Source of the DNA: Vicia villosa | Lineage: Eukaryota; Streptophyta; Magnoliopsida; Fabales; Fabaceae | Length of the DNA stretch: 64,000 nucleotides | Direction of reading: 5' to 3' | Assembly: GCF_029867415.1 (NCBI RefSeq) | Contig: NC_081185.1 | Coordinates: forward strand, 130,581,848-130,645,847 | In this document: piece after piece, positions 31,709 to 42,883 of the stretch | How the letters are laid out: the number at the start of each line of letters is the position of its first letter | Position numbering within the stretch: position 1 is the stretch's first letter | Notes under the pieces: model-generated | What the model was told of the DNA's origin: nothing | Seen by the model: only the letters and a program-made list of their open reading frames with translations | Databases searched by the model: none | Made by a program: the position numbers and the translations under genes

Positions 31709-33266
31709 TGTCATACCCAAAATTTGACCCCCCCTAAGATATCACATCATATAGCATCTCACATGCTTCATCAACTCAAAGCAGATACCTAGAGTAGTTA
31801 CTTGTTCACCAAGTCCTCAAATTAGGGTTTCAAGCCAAAAAATTCAAGAAAAGGATCAGTTAATAACTGAAATTATCCTCAGTATATCATTAATATCAAG
31901 ATGCTTCATTTATCCATACATGATCTCAAGGCATCAAGCCTCAAATTCATCAGAAGCACACAAATTAGGGTTTTGGATTCATCAGGGACTGTAGTTAAGA
32001 TTTTCATCTAAAGGGGAATTCAATCTTCAAAAACATGATTCAAGGAGCTCAAGTGTCATCATATGATTCCCCTCATCAATGTCTAAGCCAAGGTGTGCTT
32101 CAATTCAAGATCAACAATTTCCAAATTCATCTAGTCCACAATTAGGGTTTTTTGACCTAATTCATCTAGAAGTTGACTTTTAGTCAAGACATGATTCTAT
32201 GACTCAAATCATGGTTCAACAATCTCTAATGCCTCATTATGATCCAATCACATCACTCATTTGGTTGTGAGAGCTTGATTAACAAATACTTAAGAGATTT
32301 CAATTCACTAGGAAAAAGTCAACTATTTAAGATCACCTTTGACTTTTGAGAAATTTGGTCAACCATGGACTTTTAAGGATCAAAATCATGAATACGTGGT
32401 TATTAGAGCCATTTGATCAACAAAAATCAAGAAAATCAATTAAGAATCAAAAGTTAACAAATTAGGGTTTTGACTTTTTAAGTGAAGAATTTCAGATTCT
32501 TCATTCAAACTTTGAAAGGTCATAATTCTTCATCCCTTGGCCAAATGTTTTCTTCCAAAGCCTATATTGAAGAAAAAGTCAATATCTACAATTTTGCCGT
32601 TGTGTAAAAATCTTCAAAATGTGAATGGTTTTTAAGATGAAAGCTTATGAACATTCTTCCAACACTTAGAAAAATTTTCTGGTCTTTTTTATCAACTTTT
32701 CACCAACTTCCAAACCATTTTTCACGTTGATCCAAGATGAATTCTTTCAAGACATCAACAGTTGAAGTACATCTTCTAAGCTTTCCAAAAAGTCCTAAAA
32801 CATCATTTGATTTTACTTGAGCAACAAGTTATGGATTTTTAAAGAAAGCTTCATGAAACTACTTTTAAGCTTAACTAGTCTTGCACTTCACAAATTTCTC
32901 ATAAGTTCTACACCAATTTAAAACATGTTTATGCATTGTCATCAACCAAGAGCAAGTGGATCATTTTTTAATCATTTCAAGAGTATATCAAAGTACCATT
33001 TTTTTCACTTGACATGTGAAAAAGTAATATTACAAATTTGAAATCATGAGCAAAATTGGCAATTCATCAAAACTATATCCAAATACCAAAATGGATGACT
33101 CATAAAATCATAATTGAACTTATATTTAGAGGGATAAGGAGCTAAGAGATTGAACCTAACCATGACAAAAGCTCATCATTGGATAAATGGAATATTCCAT
33201 AACTTACTCACTAAGTTATTTAAGCTTCAAGCTCATTTTCTCAAAGACTATCTCATTCCATTTTCC

Positions 33267-33275
33267 TATAAATAG
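33267..33275 (+). promoter_or_regulatory. TATA box of H LTR
   Basis: The motif tataaatag is followed at about 25-30 bp by ctcctc, a plausible start region for retroelement RNA. Confidence 0.6.
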
Positions 33276-34075
33276 AGAGCTCCTCTTTATTAAAAATCAC
33301 ACTAAAGCAACTTCAATTCTTGATTTCTCCAACTTCTCTCTTTTCCAATTTTTCAAAAGTTCTCATGGAGTGAAGAAGTAAATTCTTCAAACCAGAGCTC
33401 CTCCTTTGAAAGTGAGCATTCAAACACTTCATACACATCATGTAAAAGTGATCCAAGCCCTTGTTGGAGTTCTGAAACATCATAACCATCATCTCCATCT
33501 TCAACTTAGAGCTGCTACAGTTGGATTCGTGCAGAGCAGTTCATAAGGTCTCAGCCCAATTGGAGCATTCAAAGACCTTCCATAATCATCATAGGAGCTT
33601 CCTTTATCATAATCTTTCAACTGGAACATCCATATCAAGATTTTGAATTTCAACTTTGAAGGTTAATGTCTCAATTATGAAATCTATGATTCATGCATCA
33701 TAAATGTTAAAACAAGTTTCCATCATCTTTTTGCACATATGTAGATCATTAACCCTCATTCAATTGAACCAAATCATAAACACACACGATTTCATGTCAA
33801 AATTTCAGTTTTAGGGTTCTTTATGTTCATATGTAAAATTTTAAGCTACACCTAACATAAATGAAATTAAATGCCACCATCATGTTCCTCATTCAAAATG
33901 GATTGAAATTGATGTTTATATCTTGGCAATTGGTTGAGAAACGAAGAAGTTAGCAAATTTAAAAATTTGAAGCTTGAGGTTGAAGATGAACATGGTGGTG
34001 GCGCCATTTTTGAAACTCAGAACTCACTTTAATATATTTTTAATGGTATGCGAGTTATAACTTGAGTACATCGTC

Positions 34076-34305
34076 TGCCCTAGTGGCCAAAGCGCGCGTC
34101 CAAAGTCTCTCTTGCCATAAGGTATGGATTCGACCCCTCCTTAGACCTTTTGTTCTTTTATTATTTTTACACATTCAAACACTTTATTTTCAAATATTTT
34201 TAACTATGGGCATTCCACTATCAGCCCACACGCGTGGCTCAGTTGGCATAGTTTTGTGTTGTGAACCTCAAAGGCGTGAGTTCAACACTTGTGAGGGCCA
34301 AACCT
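34076..34305 (+). other. Two tRNA-like pol III box segments in the H LTR
   Basis: Segment 2 (34228-34305) has an A-box-like tggctcagttgg followed at about 40 bp by a B-box-like gagttcaacac with a weak T-stem. Segment 1 (34076-34145) has tagtggccaaagc and ggattcgaccc. Neither folds into a convincing full cloverleaf, so I do not call tRNA genes. They may be a SINE remnant or captured tRNA fragments. Confidence 0.4.
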
Positions 34306-34318
34306 TCTTTTTTGAACA

Positions 34319-35351
34319 TGAAATTCTGGTATAACAGACCCAGATGTCTTGAGAGATGTCAAGACATGTGATCTGTCAAGAAACATTAGCAAGGTATATA
34401 CACAGATTTATGCCAAACTGAAAGATAAATGACACCAGTAATTGTTAACCCAGTTTGGTGATAAACACACCTACTCTAGGGGCATACCAAGCCAAGAATG
34501 AAGTCCACTATCAACAGTATTAATTCAGAGCTAAACTCCCCCATTTACAATTCTTCACTTAATCCCTACCCAATGACCCTTCTACCTAGATCCTCTCTAG
34601 ATATGGAATATCCCCATCCCACTTCCTATCACCGCAGGGATGTTGTATAGTTCTCCAGTCCCAGGAGCTGTAACAACGACTTAATAACCAATGTTCTGAT
34701 TACACAAACAAACAGTTTAGAAGACACACTTCCATGATAATCCTTAGCCAAGACTCTTGACTATGAATAATAACTTGGAATTACTTCAAAGCTTCCTCCA
34801 AGAACAATATGTTCTCCTCTTACCTACAGGCTTAGACAATTACGGTGACCTTCCCAACACCCGGGAGGTTCACTTCACCTAGCCCTAATGATTACATCTT
34901 TTCTATTCTTGGCGGGCTTGCTTTTCTAGGTTACAATGCTTCTAATTATAACCTATTCCCAACTGGATTTGGGCTTCTAATCGCAACATATTTGCTGTTA
35001 TAAATCAGTAAAATCTTCTACTAAAAAATAGGTCTTCAATCAAATCTTTCTAAAATGTCTCCAATTATAGAAAGTATTTATTCTTCAATATTCTTCTTGA
35101 TTCTTTGGACTTGTTAAATAAATCACGCCATATATAATTTGCACAATATTCAGAAATATTCACTTCAGCTCAGGCATGATGTTGTGACATCCCATGTGAC
35201 ATGTTGTTCCAGATGTTGAAGTAGTTCAACACAACATATTCTAGCATTTCAGTGGGACTCTTTGTTGTACCTGTTCTTCTTTATACTACATTATTGCTGT
35301 TATTAATTGTTTTACAAAAAATAAGCCAATTCTAAAATCTAGGAACTAACA
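34319..35351 (-). mobile_element. Element I: reversed SIRE-type solo LTR
   Basis: Read on the minus strand it starts TGTTAGTTCC and ends ...GAATTTCA, like solo LTR P (47401-48515) and the end of LTR A. There is no PBS or polypurine tract at either side. Flanks are gaaca (34314-34318) and tcaca (35352-35356), matching at only three of five bases, so the TSD is degraded or one end is misplaced. Confidence 0.72.
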
Positions 35352-35713
35352 TCACACACTTCATTTATCACATATATTTTATGATTAGACAAAAAATCAC
35401 AGAAATATTATTTATTTGATATATTTTTATTAGGTTTAAAAGTAATCCTTTTTAGTATATTTTAAATACTTAAAAATTGATTTTTCTTTGTTTTTTCTAA
35501 ACCTAATTAATTTCAAATAATCATGCAAATAAAACCTAATTTCCTAGGTCTTAATTAAGTGTAGATAATATTTCTTATCTTAACTTAGTCTATTTTTGTT
35601 AATTAAACTGTTTTACAAAACTCCTGATTAAACAGACGACGAGGGTTTTCATTTAACAAAACCTCCAAAACTTTCAAATTAAACTTCTTCAAAATATCAT
35701 GGGCTTCTCCTTG

Positions 35714-35813
35714 NNNNNNNNNNNNNNNNNNNNNNNNNNNNNNNNNNNNNNNNNNNNNNNNNNNNNNNNNNNNNNNNNNNNNNNNNNNNNNNNNNNNNNN
35801 NNNNNNNNNNNNN
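35714..35813. other. Assembly gap, 100 N
   Basis: Exactly 100 N, the usual placeholder for a gap of unknown size. Element J must begin in or beyond it. Any ORF drawn across it is artificial. Confidence 0.99.
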
Positions 35814-36373
35814 GAGCTGTTGAAGCAGCAAATAAGAACATTAAGAAAATAGTGCAAAAGATGGTTGTCACGTACAAGGACTGGCATGAGATGCTCCCAT
35901 TTGCTTTGCATGGGTACCGTACATCTGTCCGTACTTCAACAGGGGCAACTCCCTTTTCTTTGGTTTATGGTATGGAAGCAGTGCTCCCTATTGAGGTTGA
36001 GATTCCATCATTGAGAGTTTTAATGGAAACCAAGTTATCTGAGGCTGAATGGTGTCAGAGTAGGTTTGATCAATTGAATTTGATAGAAGAAAAGAGAATG
36101 ACGGCTTTATGCCATGGTCAGTTATATCAGAAAAGAATGAAGAAAGCATTTGATAAGAAGGTTCGACCTCGTGTATTCAGAGAAGGCGACCTCGTGCTCA
36201 AAAGGATCTTGTCTTTCACCTCTGATTCAAGGGGCAAGTGGACTCCTAATTTTGAAGGACCATATGTTGTTAAGAAAGCCTTCTCTGGCGGTGCATTAAT
36301 TCTTGCAACTATGGATGGAGAGGAGCTCCCACGTCCCGTGAATGCTGATGTAGTCAAGAAATACTTCGCCTAA
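35814..36373 (+). CDS. J integrase, C-terminal part (partial)
   Basis: The frame is open from the gap to TAA at 36371-36373, about 186 codons. It covers the end of the integrase core (EAANKNIKKIVQKMV) and the conserved segment after it (ALHGYRTSVRTSTGATPF, LVYGMEAVLPIEVEIPS), then the GPY/F-type C-terminal module (FEGPYVVKKAFSGGAL) that marks Ty3/gypsy integrases. No stops or shifts are visible in this part. The catalytic residues lie upstream in the gap, so whether the enzyme was intact cannot be judged. Confidence 0.85.
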
Positions 36374-36391
36374 ATAATAAAAGAACAGCTC

Positions 36392-36546
36392 GCTAAGTTG
36401 AAAACCCGAAAGGGCGGCTTAGGCAAAAAAGAGCGTCTCGGTGGATTGAAAACCCGAAAGGGCGGTCCAGGCAAAAATTAGAGACATAAACAGAATAAAA
36501 TACCCGGTGGACTGAAAACCCGAAAGGGCGGTCCAGGCAAAAGTTA
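36392..36546 (+). repeat. Three copies of a GC-rich unit in J 3' UTR
   Basis: Repeats of gaaaacccgaaagggcgg followed by t(c)caggcaaaa at about 36397, 36446 and 36512. Each contains a short inverted repeat (cccgaaaggg). Confidence 0.85.
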
Positions 36547-37180
36547 GGGATTCATGGCAAGTAACTACATCAGACAAGACTTGATCATCAGCAGTCATCT
36601 GTTTATCATGAAGAAGTCCAACACTTTTCAACGGAAGCCTTTGCTCAGGAATTCCCAGTTGAGAGAGAGGATGGGGTCATTACATTTCAATGTACCTTTT
36701 CCATAAAATTACCACTTTCCAAACTTTGTATTAATCCATGGGGTCTTGCCTTTTGCAGGCTACCATTCTATTAAGAAAGTTTGAGCCTTTACCTTTTCAT
36801 TTGGCAATCTTATTTCTTCCATATCTCTCAAAATGTCATTTATTGTTGATAGTAATTTTTGAAACAAAGAGAAAATTGATTTCAACAAAATCCTTTTGAA
36901 AATTATAAAAGAATTTTTACTTTGATTCATGAGTGCATTACAAGGAATGGATATGTTGATGTATTCATATGCAGAAGAACGTATTACACTCAATATACCT
37001 TTGGCCTGGTTCGAGTTTGGTTTAGAACTCAACTACGGTGTTCTCTCAGCTTCAATGTTCCCTAGTGTTGGGTATCATATATTTTTGAAGCCATCAAAAG
37101 ATTGATAGCAGTTTCTGCTCTGGTGTTCAGTTTGGGACATGCTTGATTATGTCATCTTTGTACACCATCTCTTTTATATC

Positions 37181-37990
37181 ATCAGTGGTACGGTGGTATG
37201 CCTTCTTCATACCTTCAGTGGAACGTGGGTATGTGTTATCGTTAGTGGTACGGCGATACATCTCTTTCTACCTTCAGTGGAACGTGGGTATGTGTTATCG
37301 TTAGTGGTACGGCGATACATCTCTTTCTACCTCCAGTGGGACGTTGGTAGTTCACCTCCAGTGGAACGTTGGTGTATTTTGTTATCTTCATCGTCAGTGG
37401 TACGGCGATACATCTCTTTCTACCTCCAGTGGGACGTTGGTAGTTCACCTCCAGTGGAACGTTGGTGTATTTTGTTATCTTCATCGTCAGTGGTACGTCG
37501 ATGTATATCTCTTTCTACCTCCAGTGGGACGTTGGTAGTTCACCTCCAGTGGAACGTTGGTGTATTTTGTTATCTTCATCGTCAGTGGTACGTCGATGTA
37601 TATCTCTTTCTACCTCCAGTGGGACGTTGGTAGTTCACCTCCAGTGGAACGTTGGTGTATTTTGTTATCTTCATCGTCAGTGGTACGTCGATGTATATCT
37701 CTTTCTACCTCCAGTGGGACGTTGGTAGTTCACCTCCAGTGGAACGTTGGTGTATTTTGTTATCTTCATCGTCAGTGGTACGTCGATGTACATCTCCTTC
37801 TACCTCCAGTGGGACGTTGGTAGTTCACCTTCAGTGGAACGTGGGTATGTGTTATCATCAGTGGTACGGTGGTATATCTCTTTTCATGACATCAGTGGTA
37901 CGGTAGTGTATTTCTCTTCAATGCCTCCATTGGAACGTTGGTATGTGTTATCGTCAGTGGTACGGCGGTACATCTCTTTATCAGTGGTAC
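37181..37990 (+). repeat. 95-bp tandem array in J 3' UTR
   Basis: Units combine cagtggtacg(g/t)cgat, ctccagtgggacgttggtag and ctccagtggaacgttggtg. Four central units are almost identical at a 95-bp period. Edge units are shorter and diverged. Confidence 0.9.
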
Positions 37991-38697
37991 GATGATCTGA
38001 TTTCTGTTAACAGATGATGGGTATTCAGATGCATACTTTCTCATCCCCAGTGAAAGAGGATGACCCCTTTTCTCATCCCCAGTAAAAGAGGATGCTATAA
38101 CCTCTCTGACGCGAAATGTTTTCCCCAGAGAAGTTTCTGTTCCCCACTAAAGTTCTGTCTCCAACAAAGTCTTGCCTTCCCCAGAGGAGTTCCTACTTGC
38201 AAGACATTTGTTTCCCCAGCGGAGTTATATCAAGACATTTGTTTTCCCCAGTGGATCACCTGTTACTCCCCAGTGTTGTCATGCTTTATTATCATCACAT
38301 GCATTCATTGACATTGCATTGCATCTTAGGCTCAAAAATTGTGCTTTATATATTTAAGTCTCTTCGATTTTTGTCAAAACGAAGATTTCCAATCATCGTA
38401 TCTCCAAATCGAAGAAACTTAAATAGGGGCATCTGTCATACCCCAATTTTTGACCCTAAGATCACACATCATTTGCATACCAATCATCAATCAAGAAATT
38501 TAAACCTAGATCTCTGCTTGCAATGTTGTGCTCAATTCATCTGCAAAGGAATCATCGAGCACCCATGTTTTAGTTTGTGTATATTGTTTTACTAACCAAA
38601 ATACCAAAAATATTGCCTTGTGCTCTTGTATGTTTGTGTTTTGTAGGTACCAAGTCAAAATACCCATCAAAGGAGCATTTTTCAACATTTTCACTGT

Positions 38698-39695
38698 GCA
38701 AATCGATTTGCATAAGGTGTAAATCGATTTACACAACTGTTTCTGCACTAGATTTGCTTCTGCCATCAGTGCAAATCGATTTGCATAAGACAGCAATCGA
38801 TTTGCATAACTGTTTTTGCCCCAGATTTTGCCTTTTTTCAGCCATGTAAATAGATTTGCATAATGTGCAAATCGATTGCACCAGCACGAATTTGGAAAAA
38901 TGAAGGCAAATTTCAGCTTTTTAAAGTGTTGACATCATTTGCAAGCATGGGAAGCATGACTTGGTTCTTACATTTGATTTCCTACATCATCTAATCATGT
39001 ACCCTCATGTGATTGCATCAAGACCATTGGATTTCATTTTTGGCTCCAAATCACTTTTCCAAGCCTAATTCTATTTTCCAATCCTAACTCCAAGCCACAA
39101 AATTTCCCAAGCCTAAGTGCTATAAATTGAGGCACTCCCCTCTTCATTTTTCAAGCTTTGATAGCCAAGAAACTTATTGCAAATTCTCTCCTCACCTCTT
39201 CCAAACCCATCACTCAAAGCTCTTTCTCTTCCACACAAATTAGTGAGTCACATCTTGAACCTCACTAATTTAGAGCTAAACCTCAACATAAACACTACTT
39301 TTCTTCATCAATTGTGATAGATCAAGGCTTGTGGTTGTGTGTTCTTGAAGAAGATTCAAAGTTTGTGAAAGATTTGGTAAAATTCTAGATCCAATCCATA
39401 ATTCAAGATGTGATCCATTGTTGTTTATGCTTGATGCACCTTTGGTGCTACATTGATGAGATTTGCTTGCTTAATTGATACATTTTCGTGCACAAATTGA
39501 TCCAAGATCACAAGGTGTTTGGTTTTATGTTTAAACAAGTTTTCTTCTCTTTATTTGCTGTTTTTTTGAAAACTGTGTTGTGCAAATCGATTTACATCTT
39601 GTGCAAATCGATTTACATAACTGAAAATTGCGCAGATTTTGAAAACAGAGTTATGCAAATCGATTTACACTCTGTGCAAATCGATTTACATCTGG
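38698..39695 (+). repeat. Clusters of an ATCGAT-centred palindrome in J LTR
   Basis: The 14-bp perfect palindrome gcaaatcgatttgc at 38698-38711 and variants (taaatcgattta, caaatcgattgca) recur about five times up to 38880 and four more times at 39588-39695. They flank the TATA box at 39121. Confidence 0.8.
39121..39128 (+). promoter_or_regulatory. TATA box of J LTR
   Basis: The motif tataaatt is followed by a pyrimidine-rich stretch (cccctcttca) 12-25 bp downstream. Likely core promoter of the retroelement RNA. Confidence 0.6.
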
Positions 39696-42110
39696 GCAGA
39701 ATGCTTATTTTTGTGGTTTTTGACTTGTTTTTGGTTCTAACTCATCTTCTACTCCATTCTTTTGATATTTTCTTTGAATCACAAGTTAGAGGCCTAATTT
39801 CTCTCTAATTTCAATGGACTTAGGGCGTTGATAGGATGAGAATCCAAATCCGCAATATTAAGTGATTGAAATTATGGATGAAAGGAGCTTTTAATGTGGT
39901 TCCATCTTTTACTTCTTTTTATTTTGGTCGATGAAAGTCTTAATGCCTTGAGAATTCTTATGGATTCTTGGTAAAGACTAGATCACTCATCTATTTTCTT
40001 TTCGTGCGGTATTGCTTTCGGAAGGCGATCTACATATCGTTCTTCTCGCATGCATTAGCACATAAAGTTTTGACCGGCCTCGTTGTAGGGTGATTTCTAC
40101 ATAAATCACTTGGCGATCTGCTTAACATAGCGCAATATTTCGTGTCCCGAATAAAAAAGATCAAATATGGAAGAGAATTGTATGCGGTTGATTTAAGACT
40201 TGTGGAGGTTTTTATCGTGTAGTCGCTATGATTTTATCAAGCTTCTGATAAACCCCATTGAATTTAAATCCGAGTACATCATTCACTCACCATTGATCTC
40301 CTACTAACTTTGATAACATACTTGACAAGCTTCAAGATGGTTATCTTTAACATTTAACAACTAACTTTAATTTCCGCACCTTTACTATTACCGCTCTTTA
40401 TATTACCGCTCTTTATATTTCTCGCTTTATCGCTTTATTTTATCATTTCATCATATTTACTTTCCGTCATTTTTTCTTTTGTCCACTTGGACCATACTCT
40501 ATTTTTCTTGCTAAAACACTAATAAATAACCAAAATCTAAAAAATACATAAGGTTCTCTTTGGACTATCAGTTACTATCCCTAGCAATTTGGAGATTCGG
40601 ACTTATGGACCTAGTACCTTTGGACTCATTCTATTACTATCCTGTGATTGTTCTGTCTGTCTGGCATTGTTCTGTTGTATGTTTATGTGTGCAGGTATTT
40701 CCTTGAAAGCCCTTGATGGTTAATTCCAAGGCATTGAGATAAGGATTTTACCCAAAAACAGCCGTTACTCTGCCCAATTTTTGTCAGAATCTTAATGTGC
40801 TTAATGAAAAAATGGTGCTAAGATAATAAGTTCATCTGGATCCCCAAGTGTTAATGTGTTGGTATTGATAAATCCAAAGGATGGGAAAATTACCTTGGCT
40901 CTTAATGTCAAGTGTTGGCTTCTTATTCGGTTAGACCGTTTCTTTCCTTAGCTTTTATTTTATGCATTAGGTTAGCCTCTTCATCTCCTCCCATTCTTAA
41001 ATTTTCAAAATCTTCTCCCTTTTTCCGAAATATTCTTATGTTTGCAAATCTTTTCAAAACCTTTTTCTTAAAAATATCTTTCGCCCTTAGTGGCTTTTCT
41101 TCAAAAGTTTAGACACCGTTAACTGTCGAAACGAGTGGTTATACCCCACGATTTTGAAATTGATTGATAATAACGAGATCTTTTCCGCGTGAGAGAGCTA
41201 GTGGCATACTCGTTGATTTTATCCGAGTTGGAGCCCTTCTTTCATTTGCGATGCAAAGAACTTGTTTGTTCTCATGCTCAAAATCAATGGCTGAGTATTT
41301 CTCTCTAACGACACCAAAGTGTTTATTCGTTTTTAAAACGTTTTTCCCAAAAGCGGAACTACATTAGCTCTGACTTCTCCATTGCACCGAGGAGGTATGT
41401 AGGCACAAGGCTTAACGCTTTGCCGAGCTTATTTTAAAAATAAAACAAACCGTTTTTTTAGCACACACACAACACAGATTTTCAAAAAGGTTCCTGTGGA
41501 GTACCACAGATATGAGGGGTGCTTTAAACCTTCCCCTCATATAATCAACACCCGTACCTGAGATCTCTTTCTTGTTTTAAAAACAAAACTTTGGGTTTTA
41601 CGTTCTTTTCCCTTTTCCTTTGAAAAAAATAAAGCGCGGTGGCGATTTCAAACGGAATATTGATTCGAGTCAATCCCATGGCTTCGATATCAGATTTTCC
41701 CCGCTACATCATGCACTCAGCCAAACATCCTTTCATCTCTATAAACTATTCCCGATTGCTTTTTAGATCAGAAACTCTTATGAAAAAAAAATTCGGTCAA
41801 ATTTGGGAAGAACTCAATGTATGGTTTTACACATCATAACAACAACATAAAAAGAAAAATTCAAGAGTAAATCCTCCCCCAAACTTGAACTAAACATTGG
41901 CCCCAATGTTTCAGAACAAGCCTGAGGGGGGTGACTCACAGAGGGTAGTGCAACTCTAACTGCATCTTCCTAGCATTCACCAGAAAGGCCCCCTTTTTAT
42001 TTCCTGAAAAGAAACAAACAAACACAAAAAGAAAACTTATTAAAAGCATGGGTTGCCTCCCACTAAGCGCTTCGTTTAACGTCGCATGGCTCGACGGCCC
42101 ATTCCTCTTG

Positions 42111-42758
42111 TTAGGGTGGCATATATGACACAAAGAACACATCATCTTTTTTCTTTCTTTTGTTTGGTAGCAATCCCATGAACTTAAAGTACTGATGATG
42201 TTGTTTCCAAATCCTTTTTAGCTTGATTTTATTGAACAAGGCATAAATGTCTTCCAATACTTTGTCAATTTCTTGTCTTTCATCTGCCTTGTTAGAAAAA
42301 TAGTTGTTGGGGATACTCTTTTGTTGAAGATTTTCTTGTGGGATGTCCACATCTTCACAAATTGTTAAATTTGTGGTTTTATCCAAAACTCGATCATCTT
42401 CAAGTTTCCTTATTTCTTCTTCCCCACATTTCTTTTTTACCTCAAATTCTTCTATTCTTACTGCATCCTCTTCATCTGATGTTATGCATTTTTCTTCTGG
42501 TTCAACATATTCTTCTTCCAACTCTAACTTTCTCCAAATAAACCTATCCGGATAAATGTTAGCTTCCTTACATTCATTCATAAGGATTCTTACCTCCCTC
42601 TTATATGCTTTAAAAAATTTAGTCGCCTCTTCCAAAGTGACTCCTGAATCAGGCGACCAACATGCAAGAGATACAGGTGGCAATGTATCAAAACAATACA
42701 TGGCTACAAAACTAAGACACTTTGTTAGTAGCAAAATATAGAAGAATTCATGAAGCAA
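42111..42758 (-). CDS. Single ORF of element K, 215 codons, unknown function
   Basis: I recognise no domain. The protein starts with a hydrophobic stretch (about residues 4-20), then a possible folded part (SPDSGVTLEEATKFFKAYKR), a strongly acidic Glu/Asp-rich middle (about 75-135), and a basic C-terminus with a KRKKK cluster that could serve nuclear entry. An internal Met at residue 20 could be the true start. It is the first and only ORF after the PBS, in a position where Athila elements have gag, yet it shows no Gag features or zinc knuckle. It has no stops or shifts although surrounding elements are decayed, which suggests either youth or selection. Confidence 0.55.
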   Translation of the reverse strand: MLHEFFYILLLTKCLSFVAMYCFDTLPPVSLACWSPDSGVTLEEATKFFKAYKREVRILMNECKEANIYPDRFIWRKLELEEEYVEPEEKCITSDEEDAVRIEEFEVKKKCGEEEIRKLEDDRVLDKTTNLTICEDVDIPQENLQQKSIPNNYFSNKADERQEIDKVLEDIYALFNKIKLKRIWKQHHQYFKFMGLLPNKRKKKDDVFFVSYMPP

Positions 42759-42859
42759 AAATAATCTGACTTTTTTTTTATAATAAAATCAAATTCAAAT
42801 AAACAAAAACAAAAACAAAATTTCAATTGAACTAAAATTAAAACTCTATATTTTAGCAG

Positions 42860-42877
42860 TCCCCGGCAACGGCGCCA
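42860..42877 (-). promoter_or_regulatory. Primer binding site of element K
   Basis: On the minus strand it reads tggcgccgttgccgggga, the 18-nt primer site typical of Athila/Tat-group gypsy elements. It is six bases from the LTR end. Confidence 0.9.
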
Positions 42878-42883
42878 AAAACT

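Larger units (their letters stand above)
31709..35713 (+). repeat. Element H LTR (5' part), interrupted and running into the gap
   Basis: Starts TGTCATACCC after a purine tract, like the LTRs of E and J. AT-rich, non-coding. TATA box at 33267-33275. Two tRNA-like pol III box segments at about 34076-34145 and 34228-34305. A reversed SIRE solo LTR (34319-35351) splits it. Sequence 35352-35713 is assigned to H by position only and ends in the N run, so the LTR's own end is not visible. Confidence 0.6.
36374..38420 (+). other. J 3' untranslated region, repeat-rich
   Basis: Non-coding despite several open frames, which are translations of tandem repeats. It contains three copies of a gaaaacccgaaagggcgg unit (36392-36546), a 95-bp tandem array (37181-37990), and a region of scattered ttccccag blocks (38040-38280). 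Plain AT-rich sequence lies between. Confidence 0.8.
35814..41708 (+). mobile_element. Element J: 3' part of an Ogre/Tat-like Ty3/gypsy element
   Basis: The order is integrase C-terminus, long repeat-rich 3' untranslated region, purine tract, 3.3-kb LTR. This layout, the integrase sequence and the multi-kilobase LTR fit legume Ogre-like elements. The 5' LTR, gag, protease, RT and most of the integrase are missing, hidden by the gap. The right flank is tcatg (41709-41713), in element K. Confidence 0.85.
38434..41708 (+). repeat. 3' LTR of element J (3275 bp)
   Basis: Starts TGTCATACCCC directly after a purine tract (38421-38433) and ends CCCCGCTACA. Contains a TATA box (39121-39128) and two clusters of the palindrome gcaaatcgatttgc (38698-38880, 39588-39695). 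Short ORFs within it show no domain. Confidence 0.85.

Noticed and set aside
34228..34305. A real tRNA gene
   Set aside because: A- and B-box-like motifs are present, but acceptor and T stems are weak and no clear full cloverleaf can be drawn.
35603..35911. ORFs drawn across the N run
   Set aside because: The placeholder N codons join unrelated sequence; only the part from 35814 is real coding sequence.
37181..37990. CRISPR-like regular array
   Set aside because: Units are contiguous with no unique spacers, and the context is a plant retrotransposon; it is a plain tandem repeat.
37139..37995. Overlapping ORFs of 80-164 codons rich in Ser, Trp and Val
   Set aside because: They are translations of the 95-bp tandem repeat, whose period plus lack of stops gives open frames in several registers. 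No start context or domain.
42338..42741. Plus-strand ORFs opposite the K ORF
   Set aside because: Shadows of the 215-codon minus-strand frame; Leu/Ser/His-rich with no features.
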